From: Amycolatopsis jejuensis
Lineage (GTDB): Bacteria; Actinomycetota; Actinomycetes; Mycobacteriales; Pseudonocardiaceae
Reading direction: 5' to 3'
DNA length: 64,000 bases
Assembly (NCBI RefSeq): GCF_000717335.1
Contig: NZ_JNYZ01000044.1
Location: 8,925 to 72,924 of the forward strand
Shown here: positions 17,637 through 26,124 of the stretch, in pieces
How positions within the stretch are numbered: the stretch's first letter is position 1
How the letters are laid out: each line of letters starts with the position of its first letter
Translations under genes and position numbers: made by a program
The notes under the pieces: generated by a model
Databases searched by the model: none
The model's input: the letters and a program-made list of their open reading frames with translations, nothing else
What the model was told of the DNA's origin: nothing

Positions 17637-19309
17637 CCTTCGACCTGACCGCAGCGTTGAAACGGTTGGCAACACAGGAAACCGACGACCGACGACGGCT
17701 GGCGGAACTGGTCGCGATCGAGTCGGTGTCATCCGATCCGGGGGCTGCGGAGGCGATCGAGTGTGCGGTAGAGTGGACGGCAGACGAGTTGCGGCGGCTG
17801 CATTTCACTGAAGTACGTATTCATCAGACGCCGACCAAACCTGCCCTCACGGCGAAACTCGTGTCCCCGATTCCCGATGCACCCACGGTGCTGGTGTACG
17901 GCCATGTCGACGTGCAGCCCGCTGAACCACTCGCCCCTTGGACGTCGCCACCGTTCGAAGTGACCGAACGAGACGGCGCGCTGTACGGCCGCGGAGTGAC
18001 GGATGACAAAGGCCAGCTGCTGATGTACCTGCGGGCGATCGAGGCAGTACAGGCAAGCGGTGGGCAACTGCCGGTGACGGTACTGGTGGTAGTGGACGCG
18101 GAAGAGGAGGTGGGGTCGCCAAGCCTGGCGACGGTGTTGGCGGAGGTGTTGTCACCCGAGGCTGACCTGGGTGACGCTGGTCTGGCCGGGCAGGGGCTGG
18201 GCGAGCCGGGACAGGCTGAACCGGAGACGGGCGTATCGCGGCTGGCCAAGTCGGGACTGGCCGAGCCGGGGCGGGGCGAGCCGGGGCGGGGCGAGCCGGG
18301 ACTGGCCGAGCCGGGTCCGGGCAAGGTGGCGGTCGCGCTGGTGAGCGATTCCCCAATGCTCGGTGTCAACCAACCGGCGATCGGGCGTTCGCTGCGTGGG
18401 CTCACGTACGTCGAGGTCACCGTCACCGCGCTGGCCGGAGACGTCCACTCCGGACAGTTCGGCGGCGCGGTCCCGAACTCCGCGGCCGTGCTGGCGCACT
18501 TGGTCGCGGGCCTGCACGACGACGAGGGCCGTGTCACCGTGCCCGGGTTCTACGACGGGGTCGACGACCTGACCGCCGCGGACCGGGCGGAACTGGCCGC
18601 GCTCCCGATCGACCAGACCACCTGGCTGGCTCCCACCGGTGCCCGTTGTGGTTGTGGTGAGGTCGGCGCGTCGGCTCCGACTGGTGCCCGTTGTGGTTGT
18701 GGTGAGGTCGGCGCGTCGGCTCCCACCGGCGCCTGCTGCGGCTGTGGCGAGGTCCCCACCGGTGCCCGCTGGACCTGCGGCGAGGCCGGGTACCCGATGC
18801 TGGAACGCACCTGGACGCGGCCGACCTTGGAGGTCAACGGCCTGGTCGCGGGGCATACCGGCCCGGGCCCGAAGACGATCGTGCCCGCCGGGGCCACGGC
18901 GAAGTTGTCGATGCGCCTGGTCGGCAGCCAGGATCCGGACGCCGCCGGTGCCGCGGTGGTCGCTGCGTTGCACAGCGCGGCCCCGCCGTCCGTGGAACTC
19001 CGCGCGGAGTACGGAGTGTCGTCGCGCCCGGTCGAGACTCCCGTGGATACCGCAGCGACGGAAGCCGCCCTCGAAGCGCTGGCGGAAACGTGGCAGACCA
19101 AGCCCTCGGTAATCCGCGACGGTGGCACGATCCCGGCCGTGGCCGTCCTCCAGCTGGACTTCGGCCTCCCGACGCTCCTCCTGGGCTTCGGCGTCCCGGA
19201 CGAGAACAAGCACGCCCCGAACGAATGGCTCCCGATCGACCACTTCCGCCGTGGGCCGGAGGCGTTGATCCGGCTGTGGCCCAAACTCGCGGCGGCCCTC
19301 CGGCCCTAG
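17633..19309 (+). CDS. M20 family dipeptidase with two repeat insertions
   Basis: A 558-residue M20 metallopeptidase, about 90 residues longer than usual. The catalytic set is complete: YGHVDVQP (His/Asp), the GVTDDKG aspartate, DAEEEVGS (general base and ligand), SDSP aspartate, and a late histidine in ENKHAPNEW. Two low-complexity insertions interrupt it: a Gly-Glu-Pro-rich run at about residues 180-232 and a Cys/Gly-rich tandem at residues 334-386 inside the lid domain. It is the last gene of the locus A operon (ATGA overlap) and ends one base from the convergent phospholipase C gene. The likely role is final cleavage of dipeptide-like products. Confidence 0.88.
   Translation: MTFDLTAALKRLATQETDDRRRLAELVAIESVSSDPGAAEAIECAVEWTADELRRLHFTEVRIHQTPTKPALTAKLVSPIPDAPTVLVYGHVDVQPAEPLAPWTSPPFEVTERDGALYGRGVTDDKGQLLMYLRAIEAVQASGGQLPVTVLVVVDAEEEVGSPSLATVLAEVLSPEADLGDAGLAGQGLGEPGQAEPETGVSRLAKSGLAEPGRGEPGRGEPGLAEPGPGKVAVALVSDSPMLGVNQPAIGRSLRGLTYVEVTVTALAGDVHSGQFGGAVPNSAAVLAHLVAGLHDDEGRVTVPGFYDGVDDLTAADRAELAALPIDQTTWLAPTGARCGCGEVGASAPTGARCGCGEVGASAPTGACCGCGEVPTGARWTCGEAGYPMLERTWTRPTLEVNGLVAGHTGPGPKTIVPAGATAKLSMRLVGSQDPDAAGAAVVAALHSAAPPSVELRAEYGVSSRPVETPVDTAATEAALEALAETWQTKPSVIRDGGTIPAVAVLQLDFGLPTLLLGFGVPDENKHAPNEWLPIDHFRRGPEALIRLWPKLAAALRP
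18245..18325 (+). repeat. Short in-frame repeats inside the M20 gene (Gly-Glu-Pro run)
   Basis: GAGCCGGGGCGGGGC occurs twice in tandem, flanked by two copies of GGACTGGCCGAGCCGG. The reading frame is kept and encodes LAEPG/RGEPG units. It sits between the EEEVGS catalytic segment and the SDSP strand, where other M20 dipeptidases have a short loop. Confidence 0.8.
18632..18790 (+). repeat. 45-bp in-frame tandem repeat inside the M20 gene
   Basis: Two nearly identical 45-bp units (18632-18676, 18677-18721) share a 39-bp identical core. A diverged, shortened third copy starts at 18722 and a fourth at 18755. Each encodes P-T-G-A-R-C-G-C-G-E-V plus a G-A-S-A spacer, introducing seven cysteines into the lid domain. 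Confidence 0.88.
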
Positions 19310-19310
19310 C

Positions 19311-21377
19311 TCAGGCAGTCGCGATGGCGGGATCGCTCGTCGAAGCCTTGCCCGTCTCCACGTGGCCCGCGAAACGGCGTACATACGACTTGTCGTGATC
19401 GGCGGTCACGTTGATGTCGTACCAGCCGTTCGCGACTCCCCACTTCGGGACCTCTCGGGAAGCGCCGGGGTCCAACGTGTACGTCCAGTGGTCCGAAGGC
19501 GCGTACGCGTCCGTTGCGGTGAAGGTGACCTTTCGGTTGCTCGGGTTCTTGAACGTCACCGTGACGTACCCGGTTGCCGGGTCGTGGCGGGCGGTCACCT
19601 CCGGGCCCAGGCCGCCGATGGTGCCTGCTTGTTCACGGAGCCAGCCGTTCGGGCCGAAAACCGAGTACTGGTACCAGTCGCTCGCGCCGCTGGGTAGGTG
19701 CCAGCTGTCGGTGACCGATTTGTGGCCCTCGACGGTGTACGGCCACGGGCCGTCGGAGCGCATGCGCGACGTCACGTGGAAGGCGGCGCCTGCGTCGCCC
19801 AGGTTGGTGAACGTGAAGTACATCCGGCCGCTCTTCGCTTCGGTGTCGGCGGCGAGGTTGTACGGGAGCGGGCGGGCCTTGCGCGAACCCGGCTCCTGCT
19901 TCGGCACCTGGCCTGCCGACGGCGGGACAGGGTGATAGTCCGGCGGCCTGCTGTGGTCGGCGGGCGGCTGGTAGTCGCCGGTGCCGGGCAGGGACGGGAC
20001 GCCGCTGTTGGCGCCGGTGAAGTCGAATGCCGTGGTGAGGTCGCCGCACACCGCGCGACGCCACGGGGAGACGTTCGGGTTGTACACGCCGAATCGTTTC
20101 TCCACGAACTGGATCAGCGACGTGTGGTCGAACGTCTGCGAGCACACCCAGCCACCGGTGCTCCACGGCGAGATCGCCAGCAGCGGCACCCGCGGGCCGA
20201 GCCCGTACGGCACCCCTTTCTGGTACCCCGACGACGCGCCGCTTTCGTAGAACTCCCCGGCGACGCTCACCGTCGACAGACCCCAGCCCGCGTCGCGCGG
20301 TGGGTACGGCGGCACGATGTGGTCGAAGAAACCATCATTCTCGTCGTAGGTGATCAGGAGGACGGTTTTGCTCCATACGTCCGGATTCGCGGTGAGCGCG
20401 TCGAGCACTTCCGAGACGTACCAGGCACCGTAGTTGGCCGGCCAGGCCGGATGTTCGGAGTACGCCTCCGGCGCGGCAATCCACGACACCTGCGGGAGGC
20501 GTCCGGCGCGGACGTCGGCCGCCAGCTGGTCGAAGAAACCTTCACCCGCCTTGGCGTTGGTGCCGGTGCGCGCCTTGTCGTACAACGGATTGCCCGGCTG
20601 CGCATTGCGGTACTGGTTGAAGTAGAGCAGTGAGTTGTCGCCGTAATTGCCGATGTACGGGTCGTCGGTCCAGCCCCATTTGTGCGCGCCGTCGAGACCT
20701 TCGCCGACATCCTGGTACAGCTTCCACGAGATCCCGGCATTCTCCAGGATTTCCGGGAATGTTTTCCAGCCGTACCCGGATTCTTCGTTGCCCAGCACGG
20801 GTCCGTTTCCGGCGCCGTCATTCCCGCTGTACCCGGTGTACATGTAATAGCGGTTCGGGTCGGTGGAGGAATGCATCGAACAGTGGTAGCCGTCGCAAAT
20901 GGTGAAGGCGTCGGCGAGTGCGTAGTGGAACGGGATGTCCTTGCGGGTCAGATACGCCATCGTGGTGCGGCTTTTCGCCGGGATCCACTGGTCCCACCGG
21001 CCGTGGTTCCACGCCTGGTGCGTGCCGTTCCAGTCGTGGTTGAGGTCCTCGATGAAGGTGAGGCCGAGATTGTCCTCGTCCGGGCGGAACGGCAGGGTTT
21101 CGGTGCCGCTGCCGGACTGGTACCACACCGATTTGCCGCTGGGCAGGGAAACCGGCCGCGGGTCACCGAAGCCGCGGACTCCGCCGAGAGTGCCGAAGTA
21201 GTGGTCGAAGGAACGATTTTCCTGCATCAGCACCACGATGTGCTCGACGTCGGCGAGGGTACCGGTGCGGACCGCGGCAGGCACCGACGCCGCCCTCGCG
21301 ATGCTCGCGGGAAGCGCGGTGCCGGCCGCGGTGGCCGCGGCGAGTTGCATGAATCTCCGGCGGCTGACCGACGACAT
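19311..21377 (-). CDS. Tat-exported phospholipase C (phosphoesterase family)
   Basis: A 688-residue secreted phospholipase C of the acid-phosphatase/phosphoesterase type. The N-terminus has the twin-arginine motif SRRRFMQ followed by an Ala-rich hydrophobic stretch ending near residue 30. The catalytic hallmarks are ENRSFDHYFG (residues 53-62) and DENDGFFDHI near residue 345. Two small beta-sandwich repeats typical of these enzymes (DUF756) occupy the last 200 residues. It would hydrolyse phospholipid head groups outside the cell, releasing phosphate or choline-type products. The ATG at 21377 follows GAGGAGACC. The gene is convergent with the M20 gene, leaving no room for a separate terminator. 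Confidence 0.9.
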   Translation of the reverse strand: MSSVSRRRFMQLAAATAAGTALPASIARAASVPAAVRTGTLADVEHIVVLMQENRSFDHYFGTLGGVRGFGDPRPVSLPSGKSVWYQSGSGTETLPFRPDEDNLGLTFIEDLNHDWNGTHQAWNHGRWDQWIPAKSRTTMAYLTRKDIPFHYALADAFTICDGYHCSMHSSTDPNRYYMYTGYSGNDGAGNGPVLGNEESGYGWKTFPEILENAGISWKLYQDVGEGLDGAHKWGWTDDPYIGNYGDNSLLYFNQYRNAQPGNPLYDKARTGTNAKAGEGFFDQLAADVRAGRLPQVSWIAAPEAYSEHPAWPANYGAWYVSEVLDALTANPDVWSKTVLLITYDENDGFFDHIVPPYPPRDAGWGLSTVSVAGEFYESGASSGYQKGVPYGLGPRVPLLAISPWSTGGWVCSQTFDHTSLIQFVEKRFGVYNPNVSPWRRAVCGDLTTAFDFTGANSGVPSLPGTGDYQPPADHSRPPDYHPVPPSAGQVPKQEPGSRKARPLPYNLAADTEAKSGRMYFTFTNLGDAGAAFHVTSRMRSDGPWPYTVEGHKSVTDSWHLPSGASDWYQYSVFGPNGWLREQAGTIGGLGPEVTARHDPATGYVTVTFKNPSNRKVTFTATDAYAPSDHWTYTLDPGASREVPKWGVANGWYDINVTADHDKSYVRRFAGHVETGKASTSDPAIATA

Positions 21378-22055
21378 TGAGGTCTCCTCACGCGGGTCGG
21401 GACGGTTCCGGCACGGCGAAATCGCGGCTGCGTGCGGGATTTTCCCACGGCGCGAAGCCGAGGGAATCATCGGCGTCCGGTCCGCGCGCTGTCAACCGCT
21501 GGGCGTGGACAAAGGTGGTACAGACCAGACAGTTTCGGCGGCTCGTCCTACCTGCCCCGGCCACCCTCGGCGATCTGAACGGGGATCGTCGCACGGCGCC
21601 GCTCTGGATCGGCCGCGTGCGTCGTCGCGAGCGTGCCGCTGCGGACGGCCAATGTGCGTCGTCGGGTGGGTGCCGCTGCGGACGGGCAGTGTGTCTCGTC
21701 GGGTGGGTGCCGCTGCGAACGGGCGCTTGGGTCGTGGCAATGGCGGCGCTGTGGATCGGTCGCGTGCGTCGTCGAATTGCCGCCGCGGCGGACCGGCGGT
21801 ATGCGTCGTCGGAGCGGCGCCGTTCCGAGCAGGCAGTGGGCATCGCGAAATGCGCCGGGTGTGACGGGCCGGTCGTGCGCCGAAATCGGTGCCTGCCATG
21901 CCGGGGGCGGATTCCTTCCGGGTGGCCCGGAGGACCCGGCGCAGGGGGTCGATCGGGCAATGACGGACCGGGGCTGCTCCGTTCCGGCGGAAACCGATTC
22001 CAGTGCGCGGTAGCCTGCGATCATCGCCGCTTTCTGCCGAAAGGAAACCACGCCC
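21378..22055. other. 678-bp non-coding region with degenerate repeats
   Basis: This gap between the divergent phospholipase C and GNAT genes holds no convincing gene. Open frames here are Arg/Ser/Pro-rich, differ between repeat copies, and lack ribosome sites. The middle is a degenerate tandem array listed separately. The promoters of both flanking genes should lie here, but I see no confident -35/-10 pair. Confidence 0.6.
21602..21800 (+). repeat. Degenerate tandem array, 37-bp period
   Basis: Three related copies begin at 21624, 21661 and 21698, exactly 37 bp apart, sharing GTCG-GGTGGGTGCCGCTGCG-like sequence. A longer unit starting CTCTGGATCGGCCGCGTGCG at 21602 recurs near 21749 as CTGTGGATCGGTCGCGTGCG, suggesting nested duplication. 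No gene is encoded. Confidence 0.75.
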
Positions 22056-22703
22056 GTGCCCTCGTCCGTTGCCGGCGCACTTCCCGTCGTCGCCGAAGTC
22101 ACCGACGCGACCTGGGAAGCCGCCTTCGCGTTTCACCTGGCCAACATCGGCGAGTTCGTGCTGCCCCTCACGTCGGCGGCGGTTCGGCAGATGGTCGAGG
22201 CTCGGCAGCTGTTCGCCGTGCTCGATGGGGGGAAGATCGTCGGGCTTTGTTACGCCAAGCCGGACGGCAAGGAGCTCGACGACGTCGCCCGCTGGGAGCT
22301 GGGTGGGCTGCATCTCGCGCCAGAACTGCGTGGGCGGGGGATCGGGGTGGCACTGTGCGCCATCGTGATTGCTGCTGTGGTGTACGTCGAGCCCAAACCG
22401 GTGATGGGGTACGTCCATCAGGCCAACACCGAGGTACGGGGGCTGCTGGAACGTCTCGGCTTCGGCAAGACCGGCCAGGTGATCCGCCTCGGCCCGGACG
22501 AGGCACCCGGCTACCTCCGCCGGGACGAGGCCGGTTTCGCCACCGCGGACGTCTTCCGCCTTGCCGACGGGGCACTCGCCCGGATCGGCGCTGACCTGGC
22601 GAGCGCTGGTCCGGCGTTCCGGCTCGAGGACGGTTTGTTCGCGGGCGGGCTGGGGGAGGCGGCGGATCGGCTCCGCGGTCTTGGCAGCCGGGGCACTGGC
22701 TGA
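22056..22703 (+). CDS. GNAT family N-acetyltransferase
   Basis: A 215-residue protein with a GNAT core. The central strand-helix ELGGLHLAPELRGRGIGVAL (about residues 78-98) holds the R-G-R-G-I-G pyrophosphate loop for acetyl-CoA, and NTEVRGLLERLGF is the typical late segment. The C-terminal 60 residues are outside the core and unrecognised. The GTG start follows AAAGGAAA by about 9 bases. Neighbours (Tat phospholipase C upstream, DJ-1 protein convergent) give no clue to the acceptor. Confidence 0.75.
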   Translation: MPSSVAGALPVVAEVTDATWEAAFAFHLANIGEFVLPLTSAAVRQMVEARQLFAVLDGGKIVGLCYAKPDGKELDDVARWELGGLHLAPELRGRGIGVALCAIVIAAVVYVEPKPVMGYVHQANTEVRGLLERLGFGKTGQVIRLGPDEAPGYLRRDEAGFATADVFRLADGALARIGADLASAGPAFRLEDGLFAGGLGEAADRLRGLGSRGTG

Positions 22704-22724
22704 ACCGCTGCCGAGCTGGGCTGA

Positions 22725-22870
22725 GCGGTCGGTTGAGGTGGGCTGGACCGGCGGTCGAGCCGACGGCGGAACCAGCGGTGGAACCGCCAGCTGAACTGTC
22801 GGTCGAACCGCCAGCTGAATCGGCGGCCGTGCCAAGGGTAGAACCGCCAGTTCAACCAGCCCAGCCGAAC
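22725..22870. repeat. Degenerate repeats in a convergent gap, 24-bp period
   Basis: GAACCGCCAGCTGAA occurs at 22781-22795 and 22805-22819, 24 bp apart, with a near copy GAACCGCCAGTTCAA at 22841-22855. Further GGTCGAGCC/GGTCGAACC variants surround them. The array fills the 189-bp gap between the GNAT and DJ-1 genes and could form stem-loops ending both transcripts; I see no T-tract. Confidence 0.65.
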
Positions 22871-22892
22871 GCCAGCCCAGCCGGCCGCCGGG

Positions 22893-23579
22893 TCACCGGC
22901 TGACGGTACCCAGCTTGATCAGCGCGTCGGCCGCAGGACCGGACGACGCTGGGTTCTGGCCGGTGATCAGCAGCCCGTCCTGCACTACATACGGTTCCCA
23001 ATCGCCGGATTTCGTATACACCGCGCCGAGTTTCGTGAGTTCGTCCTCGACCAGGAACGGGACTACCTCGGTGAGCTCGACAGCGGCTTCCTCCGAGTTC
23101 GTGAATCCGGTGACCTTCCGGCCGCGGACCAGGGGAGTGCCATCCTCGGTGGTGGCGTGCCGCAGGACGCCGGGGGCGTGGCATACCAGCGCGAGTGGCT
23201 TGCCTGCGCGCGTGGTGGCTTCGATCAGGCGCACCGAGTCTGCGTCCTCGGCCAGGTCCCACAGGGGGCCGTGGCCGCCGGCGTAGAAGACGGCGTCGAA
23301 GTCGTCCGCCGACACCGTGTTCAGGGGCACCGTGGCCGCGAGCGTTGCGACGGCGTCCGGGTCGGCTTCGAAGCGGCGGGTTTCGTCGGTCTGGAAGCTC
23401 GGTTCGGCGCTCTTCGGGTCGAGCGGCGGCTGTCCGCCCTTCGGGGAACCCAGGACGATTTCCGCGCCTGCGTCCTTCAGGCGGTAATATGGTGCGGCGA
23501 GTTCCTCGAGCCAGAAGCCGGTCTTGCGGCCGGTGTTGCCGAGTTCGTCGTGCGAGGTGAGGACGATCAGGACCTTCAC
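22893..23579 (-). CDS. DJ-1/PfpI family protein, Hsp31-like glyoxalase III type
   Basis: A 228-residue class I glutamine-amidotransferase-like protein of the DJ-1 superfamily. The nucleophile elbow is LVCHAPG (Cys at about residue 138), after the AVFYAGGHGPLWDL strand-turn typical of the Hsp31/glyoxalase III branch. Such proteins detoxify methylglyoxal or act as stress chaperones. GTG 23579 follows AGGAGA. Its upstream region holds TAGAC-CAGTC-GTCTA at 23595-23609, the same operator that precedes the TetR gene just upstream, so it is very probably repressed by that TetR protein. Confidence 0.87.
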   Translation of the reverse strand: MKVLIVLTSHDELGNTGRKTGFWLEELAAPYYRLKDAGAEIVLGSPKGGQPPLDPKSAEPSFQTDETRRFEADPDAVATLAATVPLNTVSADDFDAVFYAGGHGPLWDLAEDADSVRLIEATTRAGKPLALVCHAPGVLRHATTEDGTPLVRGRKVTGFTNSEEAAVELTEVVPFLVEDELTKLGAVYTKSGDWEPYVVQDGLLITGQNPASSGPAADALIKLGTVSR

Positions 23580-23594
23580 AACATCTCCTAGTAG

Positions 23595-23615
23595 TAGACC
23601 AGTCGTCTATTAGAC
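23595..23615. promoter_or_regulatory. TetR operator upstream of the DJ-1 gene
   Basis: TAGAC-CAGTC-GTCTA (23595-23609) is an inverted repeat with a 5-bp centre, followed by another half site TAGAC at 23611-23615. Apart from one centre base it equals the site at 24254-24268 upstream of the TetR gene. Confidence 0.75.
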
Positions 23616-23644
23616 GGCGCAAGAAATTCAAGCGACAAACAAAT

Positions 23645-24232
23645 TCAGTAGTGCAGGATCTGCCGCGTCATTGCGGCGGCGCCATCCAGCGGCGCGGGGG
23701 TGCGGTGGATCTTCGCCAGTACGCTGGCGCCCAGCCACAGTTCGTACAGCACCTGGGCGGTCTCGCGGGCTTCACCGTTCAAGGAGAGCGACCCGTCCTC
23801 GACGCCGGCGGTGATGGTGCCGGTGAGGCGGTCCACGATGGCCGTGGTGCCTTCCTTGAGGGCCAGCCGCATCGGCTCCGACAGGTCGGCCACCTCCGCG
23901 CCCAGCTTCACGGCAAGGCATTTGCCCTGGCAGTGCTCGACGCTCTGGGTTTCGCGCCACTGCTGCCAGTACGTCGCCAGCCGCTGCGCTGCGGTCTGGC
24001 CCGGCGTGGCGAAGGTGCGGTCCATGTCGGCGAGGTATCCGGTGAAGTACGCCTGCAGCATTGCCTCGCCGAAGGCGTCCTTCGAGCCGAAATAGTGGTA
24101 GAACGAGCCCTTCGGCACCCCGGCCTCGGCGAGCACCTCGTTGATCCCCACGGCGGCGAAGCCCTTTCGGGCCATGATCCGCTGTGCGGTGTCGAGGATG
24201 CTGCGCCGGGTGTCGGCCTGCTTGGTGGGCAC
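23645..24232 (-). CDS. TetR family repressor of the DJ-1 gene
   Basis: A 195-residue TetR regulator. The HTH lies at about residues 12-50, with INEVLAEAGVPKGSFYHYFGSK as the recognition region, typical of the AcuR/NemR-like branch. Conserved cysteine 121 in VEHCQGKCLAVK, with a second cysteine four residues on, suggests redox or electrophile sensing, as in NemR-like regulators; this is an inference. It starts 22 bp from a TAGAC-N5-GTCTA operator and is followed by the DJ-1 gene with the same operator, so autoregulation and control of that gene are likely. Confidence 0.88.
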   Translation of the reverse strand: MPTKQADTRRSILDTAQRIMARKGFAAVGINEVLAEAGVPKGSFYHYFGSKDAFGEAMLQAYFTGYLADMDRTFATPGQTAAQRLATYWQQWRETQSVEHCQGKCLAVKLGAEVADLSEPMRLALKEGTTAIVDRLTGTITAGVEDGSLSLNGEARETAQVLYELWLGASVLAKIHRTPAPLDGAAAMTRQILHY

Positions 24233-24253
24233 GGCACGACAGTAACAGACGAT

Positions 24254-24268
24254 TAGACCGGTCGTCTA
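24254..24268. promoter_or_regulatory. TetR operator upstream of the tetR gene
   Basis: TAGAC-CGGTC-GTCTA is an inverted repeat 22 bp upstream of the TetR start at 24232. It matches the DJ-1 operator at 14 of 15 positions. A partial half site CAGAC lies just before it. Confidence 0.75.
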
Positions 24269-24282
24269 GGAAGTGGTGGGGG

Positions 24283-26124
24283 TCACGCCGTGTCCCATCG
24301 TTCCCCGCGCAGTGCTCGCCGGACGAGGTCGAGCTCGCGTTCCTGCTGGTGCCGCATCGCCGACGTGCTGGTGGTTCCGTGGCCGCCCTCGAACCAGTCG
24401 AGCAGTGCGTCGCCGCCGCGGGCGCGCAGCCGGTCGACGTACGCCTGTGCCTGGCGGGCCGGGGTTCGCGAATCCGCCCGGCCCTGGCTCAGCAGCACCG
24501 GTGCGCGGACATTGTCCACATAGGTCAGTGGTGAGCTGCGGGTGAACTTCTCCGGCACGGATTCCGGGGTGCCGCCGATGAATCCCCGCCAGGCCGCCTG
24601 CAGGGCCGGGGACATGTCGTCGTACGCGATCCGCCAGTCCGCCATCGCCACCGTCGCGAGTCCACCGGCGAAGAGGTCCGGTGCGCGGCCGAGGCTGAGC
24701 AGCGTCATGAACCCGCCGTACGAGGCTCCGGAGATGAAGACGTCGCTGGCGATTCCCTGGTCCACCAGCCAGTTCCGGGCGGCGGTGACGTCTTCGAGCT
24801 CCCGGTCGCCGATCGAGCCCCAGAACCCTTCGCGGAACTCGCGGCCGAAGGTGACCGATCCGCGGTAGTTGAGCGACGCGTACCCGATCCCTTCGTCCAG
24901 CCAGGCCTGCGCCGCCGGGTGGTAGCCGTCAACGGTGACCAGGTTCGGTCCGCCGTGGATGGACAGCACGAGCGGCGCCGGACCGGTCGCCGACGGCGGC
25001 GCGGCCACCCACAGCTGCAGTTTCGTGCCGTCGCGGGAGGTGATCCGTTCCGACCGCAGCGGGGTGCCCGCCGCGACCGGCTCCGCCGGGAGGATCGTGC
25101 GCGGGCCGCGCCGGGACGAGTCCACGGCCAGGACTTCCAGTGGCCGGTGGAACTGCTGGCGGACCAGCCGGATCTCGTTGCCGGGGCCGTAGTGCGACGC
25201 CCAGCTGAAGGTGATCGCGGACGCGACATCGGGGCTGAAGTAGCCGCCGTCCGGATGGTCCACCCTGGACAGTTCGCCGGTGTCGACGTGATATTCGTAC
25301 AGCCGGTGGAGCCCTTCGTCCACATGCGACAGAAGAACCAGCGAAGCGTCGTCGGACCAGTCGAGCGACACCAGATCTCCGTGCAGCGCAACGGCTTCGA
25401 CGTCGACACGGTCTCCGGTCACCGGATTCCAGATCGCCGGTCGCGCGTAACCGGACCGTTCGGTGCTCACCAGGAGCCGCGGGTCACCGGGGATGGGGGA
25501 GAACCGCACGGCGCGCACCGGCGCGCACGGCCCGTCCGAAAGCACCGCGACGACGTGCCCCGAACTGGTGGTGACGGTGACCGCGAACCGGCGGATACCC
25601 GGATTGTGGTCGGTGGTGTCGATGCTCGCGTACGCGCCATCGGCCGACACCCGGCTGCACCAGGCTTCGTTCACCGACTGGTACAACGGGCGCGGCGTGC
25701 CGTCCGCGGGCAGCAGCCACAGTTCGAATCCCTCGTCGGTGACGGCCGCGATCGCGATGGCCGAGCCGTCCTGCGCGACGTCGATGCCGCGCAGCGTGTA
25801 CGACGGCAGATCGGGCGTGAGGTCGCGCGCGGGACTGCCATCGGCCGGGAAGGACCAGAGGTGCCCGAGCTCGGCGCCGGTGTCGTCGCTCAGCATCAGC
25901 ACCGACCGTCCGTCCGGGCCGGGTACCGGGTCCTCCACCAGCGGCGGCAGTCCGGGCACCGGGGTGATCGTGCCGGTCGACGGGTCCCACATCGAGATCT
26001 CGCGGCCGTCTTTCGCCACCGCCAGCAGGAGTTCCACCCCCGTCCCGCCGGGGGCCCGCATGCTCGCGGTCCGGATGGGGACGTCGAATCGGGAGTGCCA
26101 GCCGGATCGACGGTCAGAGGACAT
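24283..26124 (-). CDS. S9 family prolyl oligopeptidase-like serine peptidase
   Basis: A 613-residue serine peptidase. The first 370 residues form the beta-propeller that restricts access to small peptides. The alpha/beta-hydrolase domain has GASYGGF (serine at about residue 470), GRADSRTP (aspartate) and GGHGT (histidine). There is no signal peptide, so it acts in the cytoplasm. I chose ATG 26124, which overlaps the DppF stop by 11 bp; longer upstream starts would run through the ATPase gene. As the last gene of the locus B transporter operon it probably cleaves peptides imported by that transporter. Confidence 0.9.
   Translation of the reverse strand: MSSDRRSGWHSRFDVPIRTASMRAPGGTGVELLLAVAKDGREISMWDPSTGTITPVPGLPPLVEDPVPGPDGRSVLMLSDDTGAELGHLWSFPADGSPARDLTPDLPSYTLRGIDVAQDGSAIAIAAVTDEGFELWLLPADGTPRPLYQSVNEAWCSRVSADGAYASIDTTDHNPGIRRFAVTVTTSSGHVVAVLSDGPCAPVRAVRFSPIPGDPRLLVSTERSGYARPAIWNPVTGDRVDVEAVALHGDLVSLDWSDDASLVLLSHVDEGLHRLYEYHVDTGELSRVDHPDGGYFSPDVASAITFSWASHYGPGNEIRLVRQQFHRPLEVLAVDSSRRGPRTILPAEPVAAGTPLRSERITSRDGTKLQLWVAAPPSATGPAPLVLSIHGGPNLVTVDGYHPAAQAWLDEGIGYASLNYRGSVTFGREFREGFWGSIGDRELEDVTAARNWLVDQGIASDVFISGASYGGFMTLLSLGRAPDLFAGGLATVAMADWRIAYDDMSPALQAAWRGFIGGTPESVPEKFTRSSPLTYVDNVRAPVLLSQGRADSRTPARQAQAYVDRLRARGGDALLDWFEGGHGTTSTSAMRHQQERELDLVRRALRGERWDTA

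Noticed and set aside
21388..21960. Open frames within the repeat-rich gap after the phospholipase C gene
   Set aside because: The products are Arg/Ser/Pro-rich, follow the repeat units and have no ribosome site or recognised domain.
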